In this document: in pieces, positions 17,822-25,573 of the stretch
How the letters are laid out: every line of letters begins with the position of its first letter
How positions within the stretch are numbered: position 1 is the first letter of the stretch
Assembly (NCBI GenBank): GCA_012719495.1
Contig: JAAYAG010000095.1
Span: 1-40,972, forward strand
Reading direction: 5' to 3'
DNA length: 40,972 nt
Source: Bacteroidales bacterium
GTDB taxonomy: Bacteria; Bacteroidota; Bacteroidia; Bacteroidales; Prolixibacteraceae
Notes under the pieces: generated by a model
Database searches by the model: none
What the model saw: the letters and a program-made list of their open reading frames with translations, nothing else
What the model was told of the DNA's origin: nothing
Made by a program: the position numbers and the translations under genes

Positions 17822-17854
17822 TAAAAACAGTATGAACAATAAAATAATACAACT

Positions 17855-18226
17855 ATGAAAACAATTAAATTAATAGTAGCCACATTAGTATTTGTAGTTT
17901 TTGGTGTAAGCAGTTATGCTCAATACACAGGCCCAGGAGCCACAACAGAAAAAACAACCATTAAAGCTGTTTTAGCTGATGCTTCAAAACTCGACCGTAA
18001 TGACACGCGCGTTAAACTTACCGGAAACATTGTTGAGCAAATTAACAACGACACCTATTGGTTTAAAGATGAAACTGGAAAAATTAAAATCGAGATCAGC
18101 AAAAAACACATGCCCGAAACCCCTTTCAATGAAAAATCGACAGTTTCCATTATTGGCGAAGTAGATTACGACCTGCTTGAAGGTACCGAAATTGAAGTAG
18201 AACAAATTGTTGTTGACAAACCATAA
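17855..18226 (+). CDS. NirD/YgiW/YdeI-family (BOF) periplasmic protein
   Basis: A 123-residue exported protein. The signal peptide (about 1-22, ending SSYAQ) is followed by the bacterial OB fold: KAVLADASKL, RVKLTGNIVEQINNDTYWFKD (about 52-72), KIKIEISKK and VSIIGEVDYDLL. Members such as YdeI and YgiW help cells tolerate cationic peptides, peroxide or other envelope stress, probably by binding ligands in the periplasm. The gap to the preceding gene is 33 bases, and an eight-codon reading frame there ends in an ATGA overlap with this start. Confidence 0.87.
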   Translation: MKTIKLIVATLVFVVFGVSSYAQYTGPGATTEKTTIKAVLADASKLDRNDTRVKLTGNIVEQINNDTYWFKDETGKIKIEISKKHMPETPFNEKSTVSIIGEVDYDLLEGTEIEVEQIVVDKP

Positions 18227-18256
18227 TTCAATTTCATTAAAAAATAGAATAAGACC

Positions 18257-19525
18257 ATGAAGCAACTATTAATAATTATGGGGTTATTGTGCGCGACCGC
18301 AGGATTGGCACAACCCCTTAAACAACAATACATCAACAAAATAAATCAAATTTGCAGCAATGCCGACATTATCGAATTTGAGATGAAGGACGATTATGCA
18401 GAGATTGAATACCGGTGCAATGGCAAATTATTTGAAGTAGGCATTAGCCCAACACTCGAAGTGTTGTTCATTGAGTCGGAAACCGAAATTGACCCACATA
18501 CCCGAAGCATTATAGAAAAGAAAGTAAGCAAGAAATACGAAGGCTGGAAACTCGACGAATATACTCGGGTAAGCATGGGCGACACATCGTTTTATAAAGC
18601 CGAACTATGGAAAGACGGCATTGAAGAGAACGTATATTTCACCCTGGATGGCAAATACTTCAGGCCTAAAAATTTGGTAGTGAACGAGCCATGGACTCAA
18701 CAACGTTTATCGGAATCAGGTGCCTATCGAAAAGCTCCGTACGACTTCCTTAATCCAACCAACACGTATGAACTGCCCGAAGTGTTGAAAGAAATATCAG
18801 GCATTGCTCCAATGAATGCTACAACGCTTTATGCTGTACAAGATGAAAGCGGTGTGGTGTTTAAATACGATTTAAAAAAAGAAAGCATTAGCGGCCTTCA
18901 CCGTTTTACCGATGTTGGCGATTTTGAAGATGTAACTAGCGATGGTGCAAACCTATATATACTCCGGAGCGATGGTACAATTTTCAGTTTCAACGTGGCA
19001 AATTTCGATGGAAAAATTAAGCAAACCGTACTGCAACTCAATAGTTTGAATGTCGAAGGGATTTTTTATAACCAAAACGACCACCTGTTGTATATCGTCT
19101 GTAAAGATCAGCCTATCGATGGAGAAAGCTGGCAACGAAACATTTACAAAACAGACACAAAAGAAATGAGGTCAGCAAAATTGGCCCTAACAATCGACAC
19201 AAAAGAAATCGTCAGGAAAGTTAAAGACGACTACGCGTTTGCAAATTCAACCAACCTTCAATTTAATCCTTCGGCTATTGCAATACATCCGTTAACGAAT
19301 GAAATGTATATTTTATCTGCATCGAACAAACTACTCGCAGTATACCAAAGCAACAAACTTTCAGCAGTTTACCCTCTACCGGCAGAAATTTTTTACAAGC
19401 CAGAAGGATTAGCTTTCATGCCCGATGGAAGCTTGTATATTTCGAGTGAAGGAATAAAGAAAGGATACCTAAATGGACAAGTCTTCTTTTTTAAACATAA
19501 GCCGGGTATTATAAATAAACACTAA
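18257..19525 (+). CDS. Exported fusion of a PepSY-like region and an SdiA-regulated-type beta propeller
   Basis: The 422-residue protein has a signal peptide (about 1-18). Residues about 22-140 have two weak PepSY-like halves (KKVSKKYEGWKLDEYTRVS...FYKAELW...YFTLDGKYF). Residues about 168-415 resemble the SdiA-regulated/YjiK-type propeller, with ELPEVLKEISGIAP, FEDVTSDGANLYILRSDGTI and PSAIAIHPLTNEMYILSASN marking blades. No enzymatic motif is evident. It is 30 bases after the BOF gene and probably ends this transcript. The combination with a separate PepSY-like lipoprotein suggests a shared ligand or partner. Confidence 0.75.
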   Translation: MKQLLIIMGLLCATAGLAQPLKQQYINKINQICSNADIIEFEMKDDYAEIEYRCNGKLFEVGISPTLEVLFIESETEIDPHTRSIIEKKVSKKYEGWKLDEYTRVSMGDTSFYKAELWKDGIEENVYFTLDGKYFRPKNLVVNEPWTQQRLSESGAYRKAPYDFLNPTNTYELPEVLKEISGIAPMNATTLYAVQDESGVVFKYDLKKESISGLHRFTDVGDFEDVTSDGANLYILRSDGTIFSFNVANFDGKIKQTVLQLNSLNVEGIFYNQNDHLLYIVCKDQPIDGESWQRNIYKTDTKEMRSAKLALTIDTKEIVRKVKDDYAFANSTNLQFNPSAIAIHPLTNEMYILSASNKLLAVYQSNKLSAVYPLPAEIFYKPEGLAFMPDGSLYISSEGIKKGYLNGQVFFFKHKPGIINKH

Positions 19526-19587
19526 GATTGTATCGTTTTCATTGTTTTTCCTGATTGAAAGTCCTGAAAAGTTAGTATTTTCCCTGC

Positions 19588-19962
19588 ATGCGTAAATTTT
19601 CCCACATATTAATTTGCACAATTGCTGCTTTACTGGCCTTATCGATAGTATCGATAAAAAGCGAACCTGCTGTTGCGCTGAAGAGCCTTTCTGAAACAGA
19701 AATCCCTACGAAAAACTATGCATTCTCCCCAGTCAGCATTTCAAGCCATTCATCAGGGATCATTACTGAAAACTATCACACCTTATCGGTACCACAGCTG
19801 ACAAAAACACAAAGAAACCAAGTACTCCAAACATTCTGCCTATTATTGTATGCAGAAAGAAACCTCTTTCTAAACACCTTAAGAAATTACACAACAACAT
19901 ATAACACAATAGTTTTCTTTCACTCATTCGATATTGTGTTTCCTTTTCATAGCTTTTGGTAA
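19588..19962 (+). CDS. Small exported or membrane-anchored protein of unknown function
   Basis: A 124-residue frame with a convincing N-terminal signal or anchor (about 6-24, ILICTIAALLALSIVSI) after a basic start. The middle is Ser/Thr-rich. The C-terminus is hydrophobic and aromatic (FFHSFDIVFPFHSFW). I do not recognise the family. The gene is on the strand of its neighbours, 62 bases after the propeller fusion. A spurious frame is possible but the signal sequence argues against it. Confidence 0.5.
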   Translation: MRKFSHILICTIAALLALSIVSIKSEPAVALKSLSETEIPTKNYAFSPVSISSHSSGIITENYHTLSVPQLTKTQRNQVLQTFCLLLYAERNLFLNTLRNYTTTYNTIVFFHSFDIVFPFHSFW

Positions 19963-19994
19963 GCGCTATTATCGTTTCTCAAAAAAAAAGCAAT

Positions 19995-20014
19995 CAGACA
20001 AGCCTATTTGTCTG
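19995..20014. other. Perfect short hairpin between two small genes
   Basis: CAGACAA and TTGTCTG pair perfectly around a 6-base loop. A run of A precedes it (T run on the minus strand) and GAAATTTT follows it, so it is a weak terminator candidate in either direction. It lies 28 bases before the next ATG and could also be an mRNA 5' structure. Confidence 0.4.
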
Positions 20015-20042
20015 GAAATTTTAAACATATTAATCTATAGAA

Positions 20043-20531
20043 ATGAATATAGCAATAACAATAAAAGTAATTGCACTGGTAGCGTTATGTGCAATTCCAA
20101 TATCTTTAATCCTTCTGAGTATTAATCGCAAAAAAAAACAAACAAAAAAAGAATTGTTTGCTTTTGCCAACGAATCAAAATGTACAATTTCCCAATCAGA
20201 TAGTTGGGGTACTACTTGTATTGGCATAGACGAGACCAATAAGATACTCTTTTTCGCAAAGAAACCGGATGTTCAACCAATTAAAATTTCGCTTTGCGAA
20301 GTGACCCAATGCAAGCTTATTCCTGAACATTACAAAAATGGAGACTCGAAAACGGGGCAACCCTCAGCTCAACACATTTTTTTAGAGCTAACCCTGTCAA
20401 TAGGGCTGCAACAGAAAATCATGTTCGAATTCTACAATCTGGTACAAGATTTTAACGAATTTGACGGACGCTATCATTTAGCATCAAAATGGCAGAAAAT
20501 AATAACAACTTACATTAACTCAAAACAGTAG
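20043..20531 (+). CDS. Membrane-anchored protein of unknown function
   Basis: A 162-residue protein with one N-terminal membrane helix (about 6-27) followed by a strongly basic stop-transfer stretch (NRKKKQTKKE), so the rest is probably cytoplasmic. The soluble part has alternating strands (IGIDETNKILFFAKK, IKISLCEVTQCKLIPE, IFLELTLSIG) and a final helix, reminiscent of a PH-like barrel, but I cannot assign a family. A strong intrinsic terminator follows directly, so the gene ends a transcript. Confidence 0.65.
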   Translation: MNIAITIKVIALVALCAIPISLILLSINRKKKQTKKELFAFANESKCTISQSDSWGTTCIGIDETNKILFFAKKPDVQPIKISLCEVTQCKLIPEHYKNGDSKTGQPSAQHIFLELTLSIGLQQKIMFEFYNLVQDFNEFDGRYHLASKWQKIITTYINSKQ

Positions 20532-20538
20532 TTGTAAT

Positions 20539-20584
20539 AGATTAAAGGGTCTATCTTTTCAGCAAGACTCTTTAATCTTTTATA
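20539..20584 (+). terminator. Intrinsic terminator after the membrane-anchored unknown gene
   Basis: A 14-base arm at 20539-20552 pairs with 20565-20578, with one G-U pair, around a 12-base loop, and a T-rich tail follows. It begins eight bases after the stop codon at 20531. A second, weaker stem (AGCATA/TATGCT, 20608-20626) with a T run lies a little downstream. Confidence 0.8.
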
Positions 20585-20662
20585 TCTGTTCAGCAAAAAA
20601 AGATTAGAGCATATGCTTTTTATGCTGTTTTTTCTTATTTTGAGAAACACAAAATTCTAACA

Positions 20663-22165
20663 ATGAATTTAACAGCCGACAATATATTACTTACAGGATC
20701 TATTTTGCTGTTTATTTCGCTCTTTGCGGGAAAAACATCGAGCCGCTTTGGGGTACCAATTCTTGTGCTTTTCTTGGCCATTGGCATGTTAGCTGGCTCA
20801 GAGGGTATTGGAGGCATTTATTTCGACAATCCTAAATCGACACAATTCATTGGCATTATTGCACTAAACTTCATCCTGTTTTCAGGAGGTTTTGACACCG
20901 ACTGGAAAGCAATTAAGCCCATTCTTTGGCAGGGCATTACACTTTCCACTGTGGGAGTGTTGATCACTGCTGTTACGCTAGGTTTTTTCGTCTGGGCAGT
21001 TACCGATTTCACCATTTATGAGGGACTTTTGCTTGGTTCAATTGTTTCCTCAACCGATTCGGCGGCTGTTTTTTCCATATTACGTTCCAAAGGGCTGGCA
21101 TTAAAAGGAAATCTTCGGCCTACGTTGGAATTGGAAAGTGGCAGTAACGACCCAATGGCTTATGTGCTCACCATTGCATTTACCGGTCTTGTAATAAACC
21201 AAAATGCAGGATTGGCTAGTGTTATTCCTCTTTTCTTTTCCCAGATTATTATTGGTGGAGCAATGGGATTAATCATTGGTAAATTAAGTAAAACAATCAT
21301 AAACGGAATTAAACTCGACTATGAAGGGCTTTATATCGTACTAATGATTGCAATTATGTTTTTTAGCTATTCATCCACAAATTTCATAGGTGGAAATGGA
21401 TTCTTGTCGGTTTACCTCACAGCCATTTTTCTCGGAAATCAAGAGCTAATACACAAGAAAAAATTCATAAAGTCGTTCGACAGTTTTGCATGGCTAATGC
21501 AAATAGTTCTTTTCTTAACACTTGGTTTGTTGGTTTTCCCGAGCGAAATTGTCCCAATCATGGGGGTAGGGCTTATTATTTCTGCATTCCTTATAATAGT
21601 TGCCCGCCCGCTGAGCGTGTTTCTCTGCCTCATTCCGTTTAAAACAGAGGTCAGAAACAAAAATTTCATTTCTTGGGTTGGGCTTCGCGGGGCTGTACCC
21701 ATTGTTTTTGCTACTTACCCCTTGCTAGCCGGAGCCGAAAAAGCAAGCATGATTTTCAATATCGTATTTTTTATCTCGTTAACCTCAGTTCTTATTCAAG
21801 GAACAACCCTGCCGTTTGTATCGAGACTTCTGAAACTTTCTCTCCCTGCCGAAGAAAAAAAACCCACACAAACTGACCTTCATTTATTCGATAGTATTAA
21901 ATCGATGCTCACCGAACTTTTGGTTCCAGAAAACTGCCCGACATTAGGGAAACAAATCGTTGACCTTGATTTGCCACCCACAACACTAATTTCAATCATA
22001 GAGCGGGGCAATGAATTTTTCACACCTAACGGATCTACGGTTATTGAGTCTGGCGACAAGCTATTCATACTAGCAGAAAACAATGAATCCCTCGACGAAT
22101 TCTTACGACGCATTTGCATCGACAAGAACGGCCTGGCAACTGAGCCAACCGAGATAGCTGGATGA
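20663..22165 (+). CDS. Potassium/proton antiporter, CPA1 family (CvrA/NhaP2 type)
   Basis: A 500-residue inner-membrane antiporter. About 12 helices span residues 8-400. The ion-binding region has VSSTDSAAVFSIL (D132) and ELESGSNDPMAY with N162/D163, the ND pair of electroneutral CPA1 exchangers. A cytosolic C-terminal domain (about 410-490), with LPPTTLISIIERGNEFFTPN and GDKLFILA, resembles the RCK_C ligand-binding domain. This layout is that of CvrA/NhaP2, which expel K+ (or Na+) in exchange for H+. The exact cation is not predictable. It has its own transcript after a terminator and lies 183 bases upstream of nhaD. Confidence 0.88.
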   Translation: MNLTADNILLTGSILLFISLFAGKTSSRFGVPILVLFLAIGMLAGSEGIGGIYFDNPKSTQFIGIIALNFILFSGGFDTDWKAIKPILWQGITLSTVGVLITAVTLGFFVWAVTDFTIYEGLLLGSIVSSTDSAAVFSILRSKGLALKGNLRPTLELESGSNDPMAYVLTIAFTGLVINQNAGLASVIPLFFSQIIIGGAMGLIIGKLSKTIINGIKLDYEGLYIVLMIAIMFFSYSSTNFIGGNGFLSVYLTAIFLGNQELIHKKKFIKSFDSFAWLMQIVLFLTLGLLVFPSEIVPIMGVGLIISAFLIIVARPLSVFLCLIPFKTEVRNKNFISWVGLRGAVPIVFATYPLLAGAEKASMIFNIVFFISLTSVLIQGTTLPFVSRLLKLSLPAEEKKPTQTDLHLFDSIKSMLTELLVPENCPTLGKQIVDLDLPPTTLISIIERGNEFFTPNGSTVIESGDKLFILAENNESLDEFLRRICIDKNGLATEPTEIAG

Positions 22166-22293
22166 CAAAACAATAAATCCCTGAATCATTAAAAAAAAGT
22201 TCTCATCAATTGACATTCAAAAAACAGTCATTAAGAAATTATAAAGAACATGATAAAAAAAATATAATTATCACCTTCTTTCTCTTATAAATC

Positions 22294-22301
22294 TACTTTT
22301 G
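22294..22301 (+). promoter_or_regulatory. -7 box for nhaD
   Basis: TACTTTTG followed by CGG matches TAnnTTTG and predicts a start near 22307, about 40 bases before the ATG at 22349. The -33 element is not evident. The 183-base gap upstream is very AT-rich and holds no other recognisable feature. Confidence 0.5.
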
Positions 22302-22348
22302 CGGCCTTAAAAAAAATCAAGATTTATTTTCATCTAAAAGAATTTATC

Positions 22349-23767
22349 ATGTTCGAATTGATGGTTATCCTGTTTATTGTTGGGTATGTTTTCATTGCAT
22401 TAGAACACACGGTCAACATTAATAAAGCCGCAACAGCCCTTTTCATGGGCATAAGTTTATGGGTTGTATACATTCTTGGCGCAGAGAGCATTTTAGGTCC
22501 CTCAAGTCCAAATTTCAGCGAATTCATCAACATACATCCTCAAGTAGCACAACTTCCTATATATGAGCAATTCATTCATTTTATAGCAGAGAATGAATTA
22601 TTGAAATATTTTGCCGAAGTTTCTGAGATTTTGTTTTTCCTGATGGGAGCCATGACCATTGTTGAAATTGTGGACCAACATGAAGGCTTCAGTATAATAA
22701 CCAACCGCATAACTACGCGAAACAAAGTTAAACTTCTATGGGTCATAGGGATAATCACCTTTTTCATGTCGTCGATCCTCGACAACCTTACCACCGCAAT
22801 TGTTATGGTGGCCCTACTGCGAAAAATTATACCCGATAAGCACGAACGCTGGCTTATGGCCGGTATAATTGTTATTGCGGCAAATGCTGGTGGTGCCTGG
22901 TCTCCCATTGGCGACGTTACCACAATAATGCTTTGGATAAACGGCAACATTACTTCTGCCGGGATAATTCCCTCATTGTTCTTGCCAAGTCTGATTTCAC
23001 TTATCGTACCTCTGGTAATTTTGTCGTTCACACTGAAAGGAAAAGTAGAACAACATAAATTAGAAAGCGCCGAAAAACACGGAAAGAATAAAATTATAAC
23101 CGACAACGAAAGGTGGGTATTGCTTGCGTTGGGTGTTGCCGCTTTATTGTTTGTGCCAGTTTTTAAGGTAACTACTCATTTGCCGCCTTTTATGGGCATG
23201 CTGCTTGGCCTTTCAGTCGTTTGGATTTTCACCGAAATAATGTACCACAGAAAAAAGGACATCGACAAGAACGAAAAACTTACGGTCTCGCGAGTTATTA
23301 AAAATATTGATGTTCCTACCATTTTATTCTTTTTAGGAATACTTATGGCTGTGAATGCATTGCAAAGTGCAGGGCACTTGGCTCTTTTGTCTTCAACTCT
23401 CGACAAGCACCTGAATAACGTTTACTCCATAAACACTATAATTGGCTTACTTTCATCCATCATCGACAATGTTCCCCTAGTTGCTGCAGCAATGGGTATG
23501 CATACCGTTGCCACACCCGAGGCTCTTGCAATAGCTTCCAACCCCGACTATCTTCAATTATTTTTACAAGATGGTAAATTTTGGACATTGCTGGCATATT
23601 GTGCTGGTACCGGTGGAAGTATTCTCATCATTGGTTCTGCAGCGGGAGTTGCCGTTATGGGGCTCGAAAAAATGGAATTTGGCTGGTATCTAAAAAAGAT
23701 ATCACTGCTGGCAATGGCAGGCTATTTTGCAGGGATTGCATGTTATGCCCTACAAAACGGTTTTTGA
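22349..23767 (+). CDS. nhaD: Na+/H+ antiporter NhaD
   Basis: A 472-residue polytopic protein of the NhaD family in the ion transporter superfamily, exchanging internal Na+ (or Li+) for H+. Family motifs are visible: SSILDNLTTAIVM (D145, N146), AANAGGAWSPIGDVTTIMLW (about 178-196), the second-repeat counterpart SSIIDNVPLVAAAMGM, and GTGGSILIIGSAAGVAVMG. The two DN-containing re-entrant segments mark the inverted repeat of this fold. The length is typical. It has a candidate promoter of its own and converges on pruA with a 26-base gap. Confidence 0.94.
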   Translation: MFELMVILFIVGYVFIALEHTVNINKAATALFMGISLWVVYILGAESILGPSSPNFSEFINIHPQVAQLPIYEQFIHFIAENELLKYFAEVSEILFFLMGAMTIVEIVDQHEGFSIITNRITTRNKVKLLWVIGIITFFMSSILDNLTTAIVMVALLRKIIPDKHERWLMAGIIVIAANAGGAWSPIGDVTTIMLWINGNITSAGIIPSLFLPSLISLIVPLVILSFTLKGKVEQHKLESAEKHGKNKIITDNERWVLLALGVAALLFVPVFKVTTHLPPFMGMLLGLSVVWIFTEIMYHRKKDIDKNEKLTVSRVIKNIDVPTILFFLGILMAVNALQSAGHLALLSSTLDKHLNNVYSINTIIGLLSSIIDNVPLVAAAMGMHTVATPEALAIASNPDYLQLFLQDGKFWTLLAYCAGTGGSILIIGSAAGVAVMGLEKMEFGWYLKKISLLAMAGYFAGIACYALQNGF

Positions 23768-23793
23768 ATCTGAATTAATTTACACCGAAAAAG

Positions 23794-25431
23794 TCAATCA
23801 ACATCTGGCTCAAAACTAGGATATAAAACATTTTTGGGCGGAAGAAAATTTTCTTTCACGGTGCGTATATTTACCCACCGCAGGAGATTGAATACCGAAC
23901 CAGCCTTATCGTTTGTGCCAGAAGCTCTTCCACCTCCAAAAGGTTGCTGACCAACTACAGCACCGGTTGGTTTATCGTTGATGTAAAAATTTCCGGCACA
24001 ATCGACTAGCTTTTCGCTTATCTTGGAAATAGAATTCCTGTCTTGCGAAAAAACCGCTCCGGTTAGGGCATACGTAGAAGTGTTGTCGACCATATCCAAT
24101 GTTTCATCCAATCGGTTATCGTCGTATACATAAACCGTAACAATCGGACCAAAAAGTTCCTCGCGCATAGTCACGTAGCCGGGGTTCTTCGTAACAATCA
24201 CTGTGGGTTCAATGAAGTACCCTATGCTTTTGTCGCATTTCCCCCCATACACTAACTCCACATCAGAATCAGTTTTTGCGTTGTCGATATATCTTTTTAG
24301 CTTATCAAACGAATCTTCGTCAATCACAGCATTGATGAAATTGGTGAAATCTTCTGGTGGCCCAATTTTTAAATGAGAAAGAATAGTTTCGGTTTCCTTC
24401 CAAAAACTTGGCCAAACCGATTGGGGAATATACGCGCGGGAAACTGCCGAGCATTTTTGTCCCTGGAATTCGAAAGCCCCGCGCACAAAAGCAGTAACCA
24501 ACGCCGTAACATCACATGTTGGGTCGGCAAAAATGAAATCTTTTCCACCAGTTTCACCCACTACACGCGGATAGCTTTTATATCGATCAATATTTTCTCC
24601 GATTTTCTTCCAAATCTCCTGAAAAACAGGCGTTGATCCGGTGAAATGTATCCCGGCAAAATCTCGGTGCGAAAGAAGCACCTCAGAAGCCACCGCCCCC
24701 GGAACAAAAACCATATTGATTACCCCATCAGGGATTCCTGCCTCCATTAACACTTCCATGATTACTGATGCTGAATACACAGCATTTTTCGAGGGCTTCC
24801 AAATACAGACATTTCCCATCATAGCCGGAGCCGACGAAAGGTTCCCTGCAATGGAAGTAAAATTGAAAGGGGTTAACGCAAAAACAAATCCTTCAAGCGG
24901 ACGATATTCATTATAGTTCCAGATTCCCGGAGATGATTCGGGTTGCATTTCATATATTTCGGCCATATATTTTACACCAAACCTGAAAAAATCGGAGAGT
25001 TCACAGGCAGCATCAATTTCAGACTGATAGGCATTTTTCGACTGGCCAAGCATGGTGGCCGCATTGATTTTCGAACGAAAAGGGCCGGAAATAAGTTCAG
25101 CAGCTTTCAGAAAAATCGAAGCCCTATGTTGCCAGGGTAATTGCAACCAACGAGGCCGGGCAGCCAGCGCCGCATCAATAGCCATAGCGAGGTGCGTTGA
25201 ATCACCCTGTGAATAATGCCCCAGGGTATGCTTGATTTCATGGGGCGGAAACATTCGGACCCGATCGGTCGTAAAAACTTTTTTTCCACCTATAACCATC
25301 GGAATTTCAATCTCTGATGAACGTAATTTCTGCAGCATTGCTTGCAATTCAATACGTTCGGGACTTTGAGGCCGGTATAACTTTACAGCTTCGTTTTTTG
25401 CCTCGGGTAGCGTAAAAAATCCCTTTGCCAT
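23794..25431 (-). CDS. pruA: L-glutamate gamma-semialdehyde (1-pyrroline-5-carboxylate) dehydrogenase
   Basis: This NAD(P)-dependent aldehyde dehydrogenase converts glutamate semialdehyde, the open form of P5C, to glutamate in proline breakdown. The 545 residues fit the long monofunctional P5CDH type. Motifs are FALTPFNFTSIAGNLSSAPA (cofactor entry, about 184-203), FTGSTPVF, the general base E293 in VGETGGKD and the nucleophile C327 in FQGQKCSAVSRAY. The C-terminus has QQPFGGGRASGTNDKAG, characteristic of P5CDH. No proline dehydrogenase gene is in the window. A -7 box lies about 30 bases upstream. Confidence 0.95.
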   Translation of the reverse strand: MAKGFFTLPEAKNEAVKLYRPQSPERIELQAMLQKLRSSEIEIPMVIGGKKVFTTDRVRMFPPHEIKHTLGHYSQGDSTHLAMAIDAALAARPRWLQLPWQHRASIFLKAAELISGPFRSKINAATMLGQSKNAYQSEIDAACELSDFFRFGVKYMAEIYEMQPESSPGIWNYNEYRPLEGFVFALTPFNFTSIAGNLSSAPAMMGNVCIWKPSKNAVYSASVIMEVLMEAGIPDGVINMVFVPGAVASEVLLSHRDFAGIHFTGSTPVFQEIWKKIGENIDRYKSYPRVVGETGGKDFIFADPTCDVTALVTAFVRGAFEFQGQKCSAVSRAYIPQSVWPSFWKETETILSHLKIGPPEDFTNFINAVIDEDSFDKLKRYIDNAKTDSDVELVYGGKCDKSIGYFIEPTVIVTKNPGYVTMREELFGPIVTVYVYDDNRLDETLDMVDNTSTYALTGAVFSQDRNSISKISEKLVDCAGNFYINDKPTGAVVGQQPFGGGRASGTNDKAGSVFNLLRWVNIRTVKENFLPPKNVLYPSFEPDVD

Positions 25432-25460
25432 GGTTCAACCGGATTAATTGGTTATCCTAA

Positions 25461-25468
25461 CAAATTTA
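25461..25468 (-). promoter_or_regulatory. -7 box for pruA
   Basis: The minus strand reads TAAATTTG, a full match to TAnnTTTG, 29 bases upstream of the ATG at 25431. No TTG is found at the standard distance. Confidence 0.45.
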
Positions 25469-25534
25469 TGATCCGCTGAACTTTTATTTGCTAATAAAAA
25501 TCAGTTACAAAAGTCATATAAATCAGAAAATCAA

Positions 25535-25573
25535 AAAATAAAGGCAGCCGTTCTATCTGTTTTGATAGCTGCG
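25535..25573 (-). terminator. Probable terminator overlapping the end of the T9SS plug gene
   Basis: On the minus strand GCAGC plus CTATC pair with GATAG plus GCTGC, with a four-base bulge on the 3' side, followed by a TTTATTTTTT tail. The upper stem contains the last codons and the stop codon (25553-25555) of the gene, so coding and termination signals overlap. Confidence 0.5.

Noticed and set aside
22576-23106. 176-codon minus-strand frame
   Set aside because: Antisense to nhaD; a shadow of a well-conserved membrane protein gene.
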